A stretch of 32,972 bases of DNA from UBA5972 sp002430125 (GTDB lineage Bacteria > Pseudomonadota > Alphaproteobacteria > Rhodobacterales > Rhodobacteraceae): NCBI GenBank assembly GCA_937892915.1, contig CALBIC010000041.1:1-32972 (forward strand). Reading direction: 5' to 3'. Below, one piece after another: positions 14,888 through 23,163 of the stretch. Positions within the stretch are counted from its first letter, which is position 1. Each line of letters begins with the position of its first letter. Under the pieces are notes generated by a model. The model ran no database searches, was not told the origin of the DNA, and was given only the letters and a program-made list of their open reading frames with translations. The position numbers and the translations under genes are program-made.

Positions 14888-16098
14888 TTGTAGGTGATAA
14901 TGGCGTCGCCGCGCAATTCTTGCAGGTAGCCGGTGCCAAAAGCTTCCATGCGCTGGCTGAACAAAGCGTTACGGACCTCTTCACGGTTGCCCGCCGTCAA
15001 GGCTGTTGTGCGTGAACACAACATCAGGAACACCAGATTTTCGCCATTTTGACCGCTGGTCAGGTTGGTTGAAACCTCGTTCGGGTCAAGCTGTGCCAAT
15101 TCGTCTGCAAAATTGCGGGGGATTTGCCGCAGGGGCAAGGTTGAACGGTTAAACAACGTTTCAGGCAATTGGCGGACTTTAGCGGCAAGATCCTTGCAGG
15201 TATCGATTTCCTGCTTCAGTTTGGCGGCTTGTGCAAGTGCTGCCTCGGAACGGCCGCCGGGGATAAGGAAGGTTGCGTAATCATACCCAATTGTTTTGGC
15301 CGCCGCGGTACGATTGTCTCGAAGTCCACGCAGGCGAAAAATCGCAACAGCATTTGGCAGGGGGATCGGCGGCGTGACTGCCCCAACGCCGCGCGTCAGC
15401 AACAGAGTGCCGATTTCTGCCGGCAGATTGCCTATTGGGATCCAATCGATTTTGCCGCCGTCCGCCCGTGTCGGCGACGCTGAATATGTCAAAACCGCTT
15501 CTTCAAAATCCGCTTCGGTGCGCAGGCGTCGGGACAGATCGGTCGCCAACTCCATCACTTGAGCCTCTTGGCCTTCGACAAGAGGCAAGACCAGTTCTGC
15601 CAGCAAGACAGATGCGCCCACAGATGTGGAGCCAAGGTTTATGGCTGCATCAAGCTCGGCCTCGGATACGATTGCCTTGGATTGGAATTTTTGCGAAACA
15701 ACTGACCGCCAGATCAGACCAGCACGCACAAAATCAGCAAAGGCTTCCGGATCAACACCCTCTTTTGCAAACTCGGCGGTCATTTGTTCACCGGTAATGT
15801 TTGCGCGCGCTGCAAACTCATCCATACCGGCTTTTAACAGGTCTTCAGTAATCGCGACGCCCAATTGGCGGGCGGCCTGTTGCTGCAGCCGCTCGTCGAT
15901 CAGCGCCTCGCGGGCTTGTTTTTCAACATCGCCCAATGTGCCGAGAGTTTCCAGCATCAGCATGCGTTGATCAATCTCGTGATAGGTAACGCCGATGCCG
16001 TTCACCACCACAGCCGCCTGATAGGGGCTGGATTGCGCCGGGGCCATTGTCGGAACGGCCGAAAGTGCTATGTAAACAAGGAGAGTTTTTAGTTTCAT
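14884..16098 (-). CDS. surA: SurA-like periplasmic peptidyl-prolyl isomerase/chaperone
   Basis: SurA escorts unfolded outer membrane proteins, LptD among them, to the BAM complex. The 404-residue product has a signal peptide ending at APA (about residue 21), a SurA N-terminal chaperone domain (AAVVVNGIGVTYHEIDQR onward, to about residue 165), then a parvulin-type rotamase region with VLLAELVLPL, DFEEAVLTYSASPTRADGGKI and GAVTPPIPLPNAVAIFRL. A further C-terminal part (about 280-404) closes the protein. Parvulin motifs are divergent, so isomerase activity is less certain than the chaperone role. It follows lptD by 27 bases and overlaps pdxA. An OM-stress promoter could not be recognised inside lptD. 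Confidence 0.9.
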   Translation of the reverse strand: MKLKTLLVYIALSAVPTMAPAQSSPYQAAVVVNGIGVTYHEIDQRMLMLETLGTLGDVEKQAREALIDERLQQQAARQLGVAITEDLLKAGMDEFAARANITGEQMTAEFAKEGVDPEAFADFVRAGLIWRSVVSQKFQSKAIVSEAELDAAINLGSTSVGASVLLAELVLPLVEGQEAQVMELATDLSRRLRTEADFEEAVLTYSASPTRADGGKIDWIPIGNLPAEIGTLLLTRGVGAVTPPIPLPNAVAIFRLRGLRDNRTAAAKTIGYDYATFLIPGGRSEAALAQAAKLKQEIDTCKDLAAKVRQLPETLFNRSTLPLRQIPRNFADELAQLDPNEVSTNLTSGQNGENLVFLMLCSRTTALTAGNREEVRNALFSQRMEAFGTGYLQELRGDAIITYK

Positions 16099-16125
16099 CC
16101 GCCGCGATCCATTTCCCTGTTTTTG

Positions 16126-18267
16126 TTATAAGTCACTGCATTTATGGTCAAAAGTGTCGCTTGATGACCGGCTCCCAAACCCTTCAAGGGTTACCTGCAC
16201 CCCGAAATCTGTCGATGCATCGATATTAGACGACGAGACGAAGCTGCGCGAGAGGGAAAGATCGATTTTGATACATTCGTTGCGATAAGAGAACGCAACG
16301 CCCGCGTCACTTGCCGAGGATGAGACCAAATCATACCGCCAAGTTGTGGTGCCGCGCCATTTGCTGCCGATGTCGATACCGGTTTTTACGCTCCATTCGG
16401 CGCGATCCACAGTGTTGGCGGCAGCCCCTGCAACCAGCCACAAGTACGAGCTGGAGATGTCGAACTTCTTGTGATGATAGACCAACGAGGTTTCGTTTTT
16501 GGTCAGGCCAAAGCCGCGATTGAACACAGAGCGTTGAACAAGTTTCAGTTTGGATGGCAGGCTGATCTGGGCCGCACCCACATATGAGGACAAGCTGCCA
16601 GCAAGGCCGGAAGCCGGGGTAAACTGGCCAAGGTCGGCCGGTCTGATAATCCGCCCGAATGTAGCGTCAATGTTCCAGTTACTGGCGCTGCGGCGGCTGT
16701 AGTTGAAACCGATATTCGCCCGAAAGCCCGCCTCGTAAATATCCGCTCCGGCAAACCGGTTGAGCGAGAACAAATTAGTCGCCTCATAATCCACCAGAAC
16801 ACTATCGTCATTGGGAACAGCAATGATTGTTTTAGGTGACCAAACCAGTTGTAAAACGGGTTCTAACACCTGCGTTGCCTTTTCGGTTGATTTTGCCAAG
16901 GGCAGGCGCAATTCCAATGCGGTAATTGGCGTCAACCGATTGATCGGAATTGGATAGGTACTGTCCTGTGACACCTGATATCGGTCTGCATGCAGTTCTG
17001 CGATGGTTGAAAAGACCAAACCACCGGCCAAAAACCAATTGCGCCGCCAGTCAACCGAAGCTGACAAACGCGTTACGTCACGGCCACGGCCCAAAATGTC
17101 AGTTGCCGACGCACGCACCAAACCACCTGCAGTCAGGTTAAAACCAAGCTGTCCGCCCAAACCGCTAGGGGAAAACCGCCGCTGATAGGTGAATTCGTTT
17201 AACAGAAATGGAATTACGTCGCCATCGATTGCGGCGCGCAACGATCTGAACCCGCGAATTTCAGCGCCAAAATAGCTGTGGCGTTTGGTCTTATCAATGC
17301 GAACGTAACTTTCCAGCCGCTCGCGTTCTGACAGTCCATGATCCAGAAAATACCGGCCGTCAGAAACAAATTGCAGGTCAATATCCGCCTTGAACCCATT
17401 GGAGAACCTCAGATTTCCTGTGCCAAACAAATACCCGCGGTTCCGCCGTGTTGATACACTGTCACTGGTATAGGCACCCGAAATATCCAGCGCGCCATTG
17501 GCAAAGCGTTGGCGGAAATCAAATTGCAGCGTCGCGGTCCCTGACGAAAACAAGAACGGCGTCAATTTCACATCCGCGTAATCGCCGAGCGTCAGAAAAT
17601 AGGGTGCGCTGAGTTTCGCCCCATAAAGGGTGCTGTTAGATAATCCGGGCACCAAAAAACCACTGGCGCGTTTGACCGAGGGGTCAGGCACCCGCAAGCG
17701 CGGTACAAAAGCGATCGGCACATTCAGAATTTGCAACCGGGCGTTTTCAAAGTAAAGCTGATGCTGTTGTTCATCATGAACGATGCGCCGCGCTCTGATT
17801 TGCCAAATTGGTGTCGGTTTCGCCAGGGTTACCGAGCACGATGATGCCGCCGCCTGGCTCAGCAAATTGTATCGCCCTTTGCTGCGGCGTATTTCCACAG
17901 CGGACAACTGCATTTGCCGGTTCAAAACCATCCGCGCACCGCGCAGAACGCCGTTTTGCAAATCGGCAGATAATTCAGCAAAATCCGCGACGATTGTCAG
18001 CGTATCGCCATTCGCCAAACGCAAGGGTCCGCTGGCCGTGATTGTCTGGTTTTGACCGTCATAGGTAAGTTCAGTAGCGGTCAGAATTAACCCCTGGTAA
18101 CTGATCACCACATTCCCCGTGGCGCGCAATATCTGATAGCCGCTTGTATACGTAATCCGGTCCGCTGTCAGGGCCGCCGGTGCGGTTTTGAGTTGCGCAA
18201 CGGCGGGCAGAGCCGTGACGATAATCGCCAGCGCCAACCAAAGGCTTGCAAGCAGGCGGCCGACCAT
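16126..18267 (-). CDS. lptD: LPS-assembly protein LptD
   Basis: LptD is the outer-membrane barrel that, with lipoprotein LptE, places LPS in the outer leaflet. From the ATG at 18267 the 713-residue precursor has a signal peptide ending at AVA (about residue 24), an OstA/LptA-like beta-jellyroll (about 25-200, with ITYTSGYQILRATGNVVI and ANGDTLTIVADFAELSAD), then the barrel domain to the C-terminus with RASGFLVPGLSNS early and many amphipathic strands. I count only three Cys in the mature protein: C144, C665 and C710. The frame runs upstream into lptG; the start chosen shares one base with the lptG stop (TGATG). LptE is not in this window. Confidence 0.94.
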   Translation of the reverse strand: MVGRLLASLWLALAIIVTALPAVAQLKTAPAALTADRITYTSGYQILRATGNVVISYQGLILTATELTYDGQNQTITASGPLRLANGDTLTIVADFAELSADLQNGVLRGARMVLNRQMQLSAVEIRRSKGRYNLLSQAAASSCSVTLAKPTPIWQIRARRIVHDEQQHQLYFENARLQILNVPIAFVPRLRVPDPSVKRASGFLVPGLSNSTLYGAKLSAPYFLTLGDYADVKLTPFLFSSGTATLQFDFRQRFANGALDISGAYTSDSVSTRRNRGYLFGTGNLRFSNGFKADIDLQFVSDGRYFLDHGLSERERLESYVRIDKTKRHSYFGAEIRGFRSLRAAIDGDVIPFLLNEFTYQRRFSPSGLGGQLGFNLTAGGLVRASATDILGRGRDVTRLSASVDWRRNWFLAGGLVFSTIAELHADRYQVSQDSTYPIPINRLTPITALELRLPLAKSTEKATQVLEPVLQLVWSPKTIIAVPNDDSVLVDYEATNLFSLNRFAGADIYEAGFRANIGFNYSRRSASNWNIDATFGRIIRPADLGQFTPASGLAGSLSSYVGAAQISLPSKLKLVQRSVFNRGFGLTKNETSLVYHHKKFDISSSYLWLVAGAAANTVDRAEWSVKTGIDIGSKWRGTTTWRYDLVSSSASDAGVAFSYRNECIKIDLSLSRSFVSSSNIDASTDFGVQVTLEGFGSRSSSDTFDHKCSDL

Positions 18268-19367
18268 CAACCATCCTCCATATGCAGCACCAGACCCAGC
18301 GCCAGAAAAAGGGTTGCCATTGGCGGCCCCCATGCCGCAGCCATGATCGAAATAGCACCGTTAGAACCGAGGATCTCGGCGAAGTCCTGGACGATATAAA
18401 CTGCCAGCCCCAGCAGAACTGTGATCATCACCATGAATCCCGTGCCGCCTGAACGCGCATGGCGCATCGAAAAGGCCGCGCCCAGCATCACCATCGCTGC
18501 TAACAAAACCGGTGTGGCCAATTCGATCTGATAGTAAACTTTGTGCCTGTTCGTGGAAAATCCCGACCGATCAAGACGCTGGATGAAGTTTTGCATATCC
18601 CAAATTGAAATGGTTGTAGGATCGCCGAAACTTTCAAGGATCTGGTCACTGGTAAGTTCCGAATTAAGTCTGAGATTTTCAAAACTCTTTGCCGTTTTAT
18701 CAGGCACTTCCCCTTGTTTGTTCACTTCCCACAGCTTGCCCGGCCCCAATTGCCAAGCTCCGTCTGATAACGTGGCAAAACTGGCTTCGATCCGGCGAAT
18801 AGCGGTGCCGTATTCGGAAAACTCGAAAAACGTAACACCGGACAACCGGGTCGCGTCAAAGTTTGCGCGTTTGGCAAAAATCACGGTTTGACCCTGATCG
18901 CTGCCTTGGCGCAGCCACAAACCGGTCCGGCTGAGGGAAAATGTGGATACAGTGCCTGTTTCATAACGTCCGGTTTCGGTTTCGAATTGTTTAAGTGCGA
19001 TTGCTGCAAGCGGGTTGAAAACCGCAACGGCGATGCAGCCTAACACCATAGCAACCAAAATGGGCGCGGCCAGAACCTTTAACGCCGATTGGCCGGCAGC
19101 ACGGGTTGCCACAAGTTCACTGTTGCGACTCAAGCCCAGATAGAGGGTCAATGCACTGAGAACGACAATGATCGACAAAAGTTGGACAACACCAGATGGC
19201 GCCTTTAACAGGGCAAGGCGCAAAGTAGCCAGAATGCCGAGATTTGCGGCCTCATAAGCGCCGAATATTGAAGTCGCATCCGTCAGGGCTGATAGTACAA
19301 AAAAACCGCTAAAGATCGCCAAAAACCGAAAAAAGAATTTACGCGCAAGATAAAGATGCAAGGTCAT
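18267..19367 (-). CDS. lptG: LPS export ABC transporter permease LptG
   Basis: LptG pairs with LptF in the inner-membrane LptB2FGC machine that extracts LPS and pushes it onto the LptC/LptA bridge. The 366-residue product has the YjgP/YjgQ layout: N-terminal membrane helices (YLARKFFFRFLAIFSGFFVL and a pair around residues 55-120), the cytoplasmic coupling region LGLSRNSELVATRAAGQSAL near residue 77, a periplasmic jellyroll (about 130-270) and three C-terminal helices. It overlaps lptF by 4 bases (ATGA) and lptD by one base. LptF and LptG are paralogues; I assign LptG from the second position and the SRNSELVATRAAG sequence. Confidence 0.94.
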   Translation of the reverse strand: MTLHLYLARKFFFRFLAIFSGFFVLSALTDATSIFGAYEAANLGILATLRLALLKAPSGVVQLLSIIVVLSALTLYLGLSRNSELVATRAAGQSALKVLAAPILVAMVLGCIAVAVFNPLAAIALKQFETETGRYETGTVSTFSLSRTGLWLRQGSDQGQTVIFAKRANFDATRLSGVTFFEFSEYGTAIRRIEASFATLSDGAWQLGPGKLWEVNKQGEVPDKTAKSFENLRLNSELTSDQILESFGDPTTISIWDMQNFIQRLDRSGFSTNRHKVYYQIELATPVLLAAMVMLGAAFSMRHARSGGTGFMVMITVLLGLAVYIVQDFAEILGSNGAISIMAAAWGPPMATLFLALGLVLHMEDG

Positions 19368-20500
19368 GTCGCACCACTCGCCGCAAATTTGACCGCTCGG
19401 CCCCGCCTTGAAGGGCGGCTAAGTTGATACAACAGAAACGCGACGATAATCGCGCCCATCAGGTCAGCCAGATACATGAGCGGCCACAGCGAAATATCCG
19501 ACCAGACCTGATCACGAAACAACACCGACAAAGTGCTGAGGGTAATCACAACAGCAATCGCGGCGGCAATTTGCCGGAAGACACTAAAGCGGCTGAAACT
19601 TCCGACCATCAGCATCGCCATGCCAATCAACGGATAGATCAGCGACTGCAAAGGTTGCTCCAGTCTTTGATGGGCAAGCATTTTCAGTTCCGAAAGCTCT
19701 ACCCCAGTCTGGGTGATCATTTGCGGTGTTGGAAAAAGCAGCGAGAATGTGGAAAACCCATGTGGATTGATCCGGTGCGAATCGTTTCTGCCAGTTAATG
19801 TACTGACATCCAACAGAAATTCGTCGAACTGAATTTTGCTTAAATGCTGAGTGGTCCGGTTGAGCGTCTGGATCAAGCCCTCATACATCACCAGACGCGC
19901 TTCGGTATCTGTACGCACAAGAACCGCTTTATGGGCGGTGTAAGTCAAGTCACGCGTGTTGTCGCGCTGGTCGTGCAGGAAAATGTCAATCAGGCTGCCG
20001 TCTTGGCCGATCTCGCTGGCATAGAATGTAACGCCATCATTCGGATGCAAAAACCGCCCGCCAACAATCATCCGCGAGGCCAGATCTTCGGCCAGCTCGC
20101 TTTGGCGCTGTCCGAGCTGGATAAGACTGACTGGTACCAGGTAATGACTCAGGACCCCGGCAAACACCGCGACTAGTAAACTAAAAATCAGAAACGGTCG
20201 CATCAACCGAACAGGCGATAAGCCGGATGATTGAAGAACCACCATTTCGCTTTCAGAATGCAACCGATTACAAACATAAACCGATGCGGCAAAAGAAACG
20301 ACCGGCAAAACGATTGCCACAACACGTGGCAGGAAAAGGGCCATGATTTCAATAAAAACAGACAGTGACTGACCGTCGCCAATCAATTGGTCAAACAATC
20401 CAATCGCCCGACCAACCCAATATACACCAATCAAAATCAACGAAAAAATAGCAAACGGCCCCATAAGCTGAGACAGGATATATCTGTCAAGCCGTGCCAA
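19364..20500 (-). CDS. lptF: LPS export ABC transporter permease LptF
   Basis: LptF is the other half of the LPS-extracting permease pair. From a TTG start at 20500 the product has 378 residues: RLDRYILSQLMGPFAIF and the first membrane helix, helices to about residue 115, the coupling segment LHSESEMVVLQSSGLSPVRL, a periplasmic jellyroll (about 130-260) and three C-terminal helices. The frame is open further up to another TTG at 20590, but those 30 residues are unlike a permease N-terminus. The first ATG (20464) would cut the conserved LDRYILSQL. The TTG at 20500 has GAGGCGGGA six bases upstream, which supports it. First gene of the lptF-lptG-lptD-surA-pdxA-rsmA unit. Confidence 0.93.
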   Translation of the reverse strand: MARLDRYILSQLMGPFAIFSLILIGVYWVGRAIGLFDQLIGDGQSLSVFIEIMALFLPRVVAIVLPVVSFAASVYVCNRLHSESEMVVLQSSGLSPVRLMRPFLIFSLLVAVFAGVLSHYLVPVSLIQLGQRQSELAEDLASRMIVGGRFLHPNDGVTFYASEIGQDGSLIDIFLHDQRDNTRDLTYTAHKAVLVRTDTEARLVMYEGLIQTLNRTTQHLSKIQFDEFLLDVSTLTGRNDSHRINPHGFSTFSLLFPTPQMITQTGVELSELKMLAHQRLEQPLQSLIYPLIGMAMLMVGSFSRFSVFRQIAAAIAVVITLSTLSVLFRDQVWSDISLWPLMYLADLMGAIIVAFLLYQLSRPSRRGRAVKFAASGAT

Positions 20501-20640
20501 TTGATTTCCCGCCTCGCCGCTCGTGTTGTTTTGCGGGTAAAATAGCGTAAAAACAAAAACGGTGACAGTGTTATCTGGATATTTCGCCAACCTGGCGTTA
20601 AGTATCGTTTTGGCCCGAATTCAATCAAGGATACTCAGCA
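20501..20640. promoter_or_regulatory. Divergent control region of the lptF operon and pepA
   Basis: The 140 bases between the divergent lptF and pepA starts must carry promoters for both. On the minus strand TTGATT and GATACT, about 16 bases apart near 20600-20630, are a weak candidate for the lptF operon. The part near 20530-20565 is A/T-rich compared with its flanks. I could not pick a convincing promoter for pepA. The assignment rests on position; the boxes are tentative. Confidence 0.4.
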
Positions 20641-22113
20641 ATGACCAGCCCCAGCGAAATCCAATTTCACGAAACCGATCTTGCTGATTTGGGGGGCCTC
20701 ACCGGAAAAATTGCTGTATTTGTGGATAACGAAGGGCGGATTAATCCCGCTGCCAAGCGAATGAACAGCCTGACGAAAGGCTCGATTGCACGTCTTATAG
20801 CCAGCGAGGTATTCACAAAATTAAAGCCAGGTGAGGGTCACGCATTGTCTTTTCCGGCTGGGCTGGCAGCGCAAGGCGTGCTTGTGGTCAAGCTTGATCG
20901 CCGGTCTGACGTAAAAACAGCGCGTAAGGCAGGCGGGGCGATTGCCAAATGGCGTGCTCAGGACGATGTGACGGTATTGGCCGGATCAAACGCGCGCGCG
21001 ACCGATATTGCCTATGGTCTGGCGCTGCGCGGATATGATTTTAAGGTGCATAAAACCCCCGGAAAAGACGACAAGCCGGCTGGAAAAGTTTCGTTTATGG
21101 TCGACAAGGCCGAAGCCGTGGCTCGGGCCGCGCAGCCAATGGCGGCGGTTGCCGAGGGTGTATTTTTCACCCGTGATCTGGTAAATGAACCCGCGAACAT
21201 CCTGACAACAACCGATTTCGCCGCACGCTTGGCGGCAATGCAGGAACTTGGTCTGAATGTCACCATTTTAGAAGAAGCCGAGCTGGAAAAGATGGGCATG
21301 CGGGCGCTCTTGGGCGTTGGTATGGGCTCTGAAACCCCATCAAAAGTTGTGGTGATGGAATGGAACGGCGGCGGCGACGAAGCGCCGTTTGCTTTGGTCG
21401 GCAAAGGGGTCGTGTTTGATACAGGCGGAATTTCCCTGAAACCTGCCGCTGGCATGGAAGACATGACCATGGATATGGGCGGCGCCGGTGTTGTCGCCGG
21501 GGTGATGCGCGCACTTGCCCTGCGGCGCGCGAAGGCAAATGTGGTGGGTGTGGTTGGCTTGGTTGAAAACATGCCGGACGGACGCGCGCAACGGCCCGGG
21601 GATGTGGTCAAATCCATGAAAGGCGACACGATCGAGGTAATCAACACCGATGCCGAAGGGCGTTTGGTATTGGCAGATATCCTTTGGTACACGCAGGAAA
21701 CCTATAAACCGACAGGTATGATCAACCTGGCGACGCTTACCGGTGCGGTGATTATCGGGCTTGGGCATGAAAATGCCGGTGTGTTTTCCAATAATGACGA
21801 TTTGTGCCACAAGTTTTTGCAAGCCGCCGCCCGCGAGGACGAAGGCGCGTGGCGGATGCCAATGGGGCAGGCCTATGACGATCTGTTGAAGTCACGGATT
21901 GCCGATATGAAGAACGTCGGCGGTCGGCCTGCCGGTTCGATTACCGCAGCGCAATTTCTGAAACGCTTTGTCAAAGACGAAACGCCTTGGATTCACCTTG
22001 ATATTGCCGGGGTTGCGCTGCGGACCGATGAAACTGATCTTGCTCCGAAAGGCGCGACTGGCTGGGGCGTTCGCGCGCTTGACCGGCTGATCCGCGACCA
22101 GTTCGAGGTCTGA
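20641..22113 (+). CDS. pepA: Leucyl aminopeptidase (M17 family)
   Basis: PepA is a hexameric two-metal aminopeptidase that removes N-terminal residues from cytoplasmic peptides; in E. coli the homologue also binds DNA. The 490-residue protein has the non-catalytic N-terminal alpha/beta domain and the C-terminal peptidase domain with FALVGKGVVFDTGGISLKP (metal-binding Lys and Asp), DMTMDMGGAG, and the M17 signature NTDAEGR at residues 335-341. The end, DIAGVALRTDETDLAPKGATGWGVR, is also typical. AAGGA lies 11 bases before the ATG. The stop shares one base with the holC start (TGATG), a pairing of pepA and holC found in many proteobacteria. DNA-binding activity is not predictable here. Confidence 0.97.
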   Translation: MTSPSEIQFHETDLADLGGLTGKIAVFVDNEGRINPAAKRMNSLTKGSIARLIASEVFTKLKPGEGHALSFPAGLAAQGVLVVKLDRRSDVKTARKAGGAIAKWRAQDDVTVLAGSNARATDIAYGLALRGYDFKVHKTPGKDDKPAGKVSFMVDKAEAVARAAQPMAAVAEGVFFTRDLVNEPANILTTTDFAARLAAMQELGLNVTILEEAELEKMGMRALLGVGMGSETPSKVVVMEWNGGGDEAPFALVGKGVVFDTGGISLKPAAGMEDMTMDMGGAGVVAGVMRALALRRAKANVVGVVGLVENMPDGRAQRPGDVVKSMKGDTIEVINTDAEGRLVLADILWYTQETYKPTGMINLATLTGAVIIGLGHENAGVFSNNDDLCHKFLQAAAREDEGAWRMPMGQAYDDLLKSRIADMKNVGGRPAGSITAAQFLKRFVKDETPWIHLDIAGVALRTDETDLAPKGATGWGVRALDRLIRDQFEV

Positions 22114-22577
22114 TGGCCGAGGTTTTCTTTTACCACCTCACCCGAACGCCACTAGAATCAACCTTGCCGGATTTACTTGAGAAATCGCGCGCAAGAGGCT
22201 GGAAAGCCTTGGTTAAATGTGGAGCTTTGGATCGCCTGAAGTGGCTGGATGATCGATTGTGGGCCGGTCGGGATGACGGGTTTCTGCCACATGGTGTCAG
22301 TGGTGGCGCTCACGATGCCGATCAGCCAATTTTGCTGACGATGGATGAGACGGCGGTAAATAATGCCGAAATCTTGATGGCTGTTGACGGCGCGGCCGTG
22401 TTGCCGGACGAAGTCGGGCGCTTTACGCGCGTGTGTATTTTGTTTGATGGTAACGATCCGGCGGCATTGGATTTTGCGCGTGGTCAATGGAAGTCGCTGA
22501 CAGACGCGGGTTGCCCGGCGAAATACTGGTCGCAAGAAAACGGTAGTTGGGCGGAAAAGGCCTCTAAAAACCTGTGA
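22113..22577 (+). CDS. holC: DNA polymerase III subunit chi
   Basis: Chi binds the single-strand-binding protein and, through psi where present, the clamp loader of the replicative polymerase. The 154-residue product opens with EVFFYHLTRTPLESTLPDLL, continues with a WKALVKCGALDRLKWLDDRLW helix and the FLPHGVSGGAHDADQPILLT segment, and ends in a TRVCILFDGNDPAALDFARGQW region, a standard HolC pattern. It starts on the last base of the pepA stop, so it depends on pepA translation. Its stop lies four bases from the convergent protease gene. Confidence 0.94.
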   Translation: MAEVFFYHLTRTPLESTLPDLLEKSRARGWKALVKCGALDRLKWLDDRLWAGRDDGFLPHGVSGGAHDADQPILLTMDETAVNNAEILMAVDGAAVLPDEVGRFTRVCILFDGNDPAALDFARGQWKSLTDAGCPAKYWSQENGSWAEKASKNL

Positions 22578-22581
22578 AGAT

Positions 22582-23163
22582 TTAGCGTTTCAAAAACATC
22601 TGGTCACCAGCGATTTCGATGCTGGAATAGCGCGACAAATAGGTCATCCCCAACAGCGACATGTTCATTTCGCCGTCGTTCACCCAAGCCGCGATGTTCT
22701 GGTCGATTTGGTTGGAAAATTCGACCAGTTTCAATTTAATTCTGGCCGTGCGTACTGTGCCATTTGCCGTCTGGGCAGTGCCAAGATAGCGCAGAGTTGC
22801 GACATCAATGCCGATAACTTGCGCGTCATTCTGCGTCAGTACAATATCAGTCGCGCCGGTATCTACAAGAAAAACAATGTCTTGTCCGTTGATCTTCAGA
22901 GTCGCATAGAAGTGTCGGTCAGCGGCGCGACGAAGCGCAATTTTATCGCCAGAAACGATTGCCGCTTGTGATGGAAAGATTTGCCGCTGGAAGTCGTCCT
23001 TGAACCCGTAAAGCAGGATTGCGCCAGCAAACAGGAACAGCCAAAGGATTGCCTGTTGCATCGCCTGCGCCAAACGACCGCGATATCGTGCAAATACCCA
23101 GCCACCAAGGACCAGTACTAGAATTCCCATGTAAATCAGACGCGGTAACTCGATGTTTTCCAT
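22582..23163 (-). CDS. Membrane-anchored retropepsin-like aspartic protease (TIGR02281 type)
   Basis: The 193-residue product has two N-terminal membrane segments (about residues 9-26 and 37-53) and a C-terminal single-domain aspartic-protease fold with the catalytic motif FLVDTGATDIVL (Asp101), the paired strand RTARIKLKLVEFSN and the closing LLGMTYLSRYSSIEI. Single-lobe proteases of this class act as dimers, as retropepsins do; substrates in proteobacteria are mostly unknown. The active domain would face the periplasm if the second helix leads outward, but topology is not certain. The ATG at 23163 shares one base with the stop of the ABC-F gene (TGATG); a GTG at 23166 is an equally possible start. 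Family assignment is firm, function is not. Confidence 0.88.
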   Translation of the reverse strand: MENIELPRLIYMGILVLVLGGWVFARYRGRLAQAMQQAILWLFLFAGAILLYGFKDDFQRQIFPSQAAIVSGDKIALRRAADRHFYATLKINGQDIVFLVDTGATDIVLTQNDAQVIGIDVATLRYLGTAQTANGTVRTARIKLKLVEFSNQIDQNIAAWVNDGEMNMSLLGMTYLSRYSSIEIAGDQMFLKR

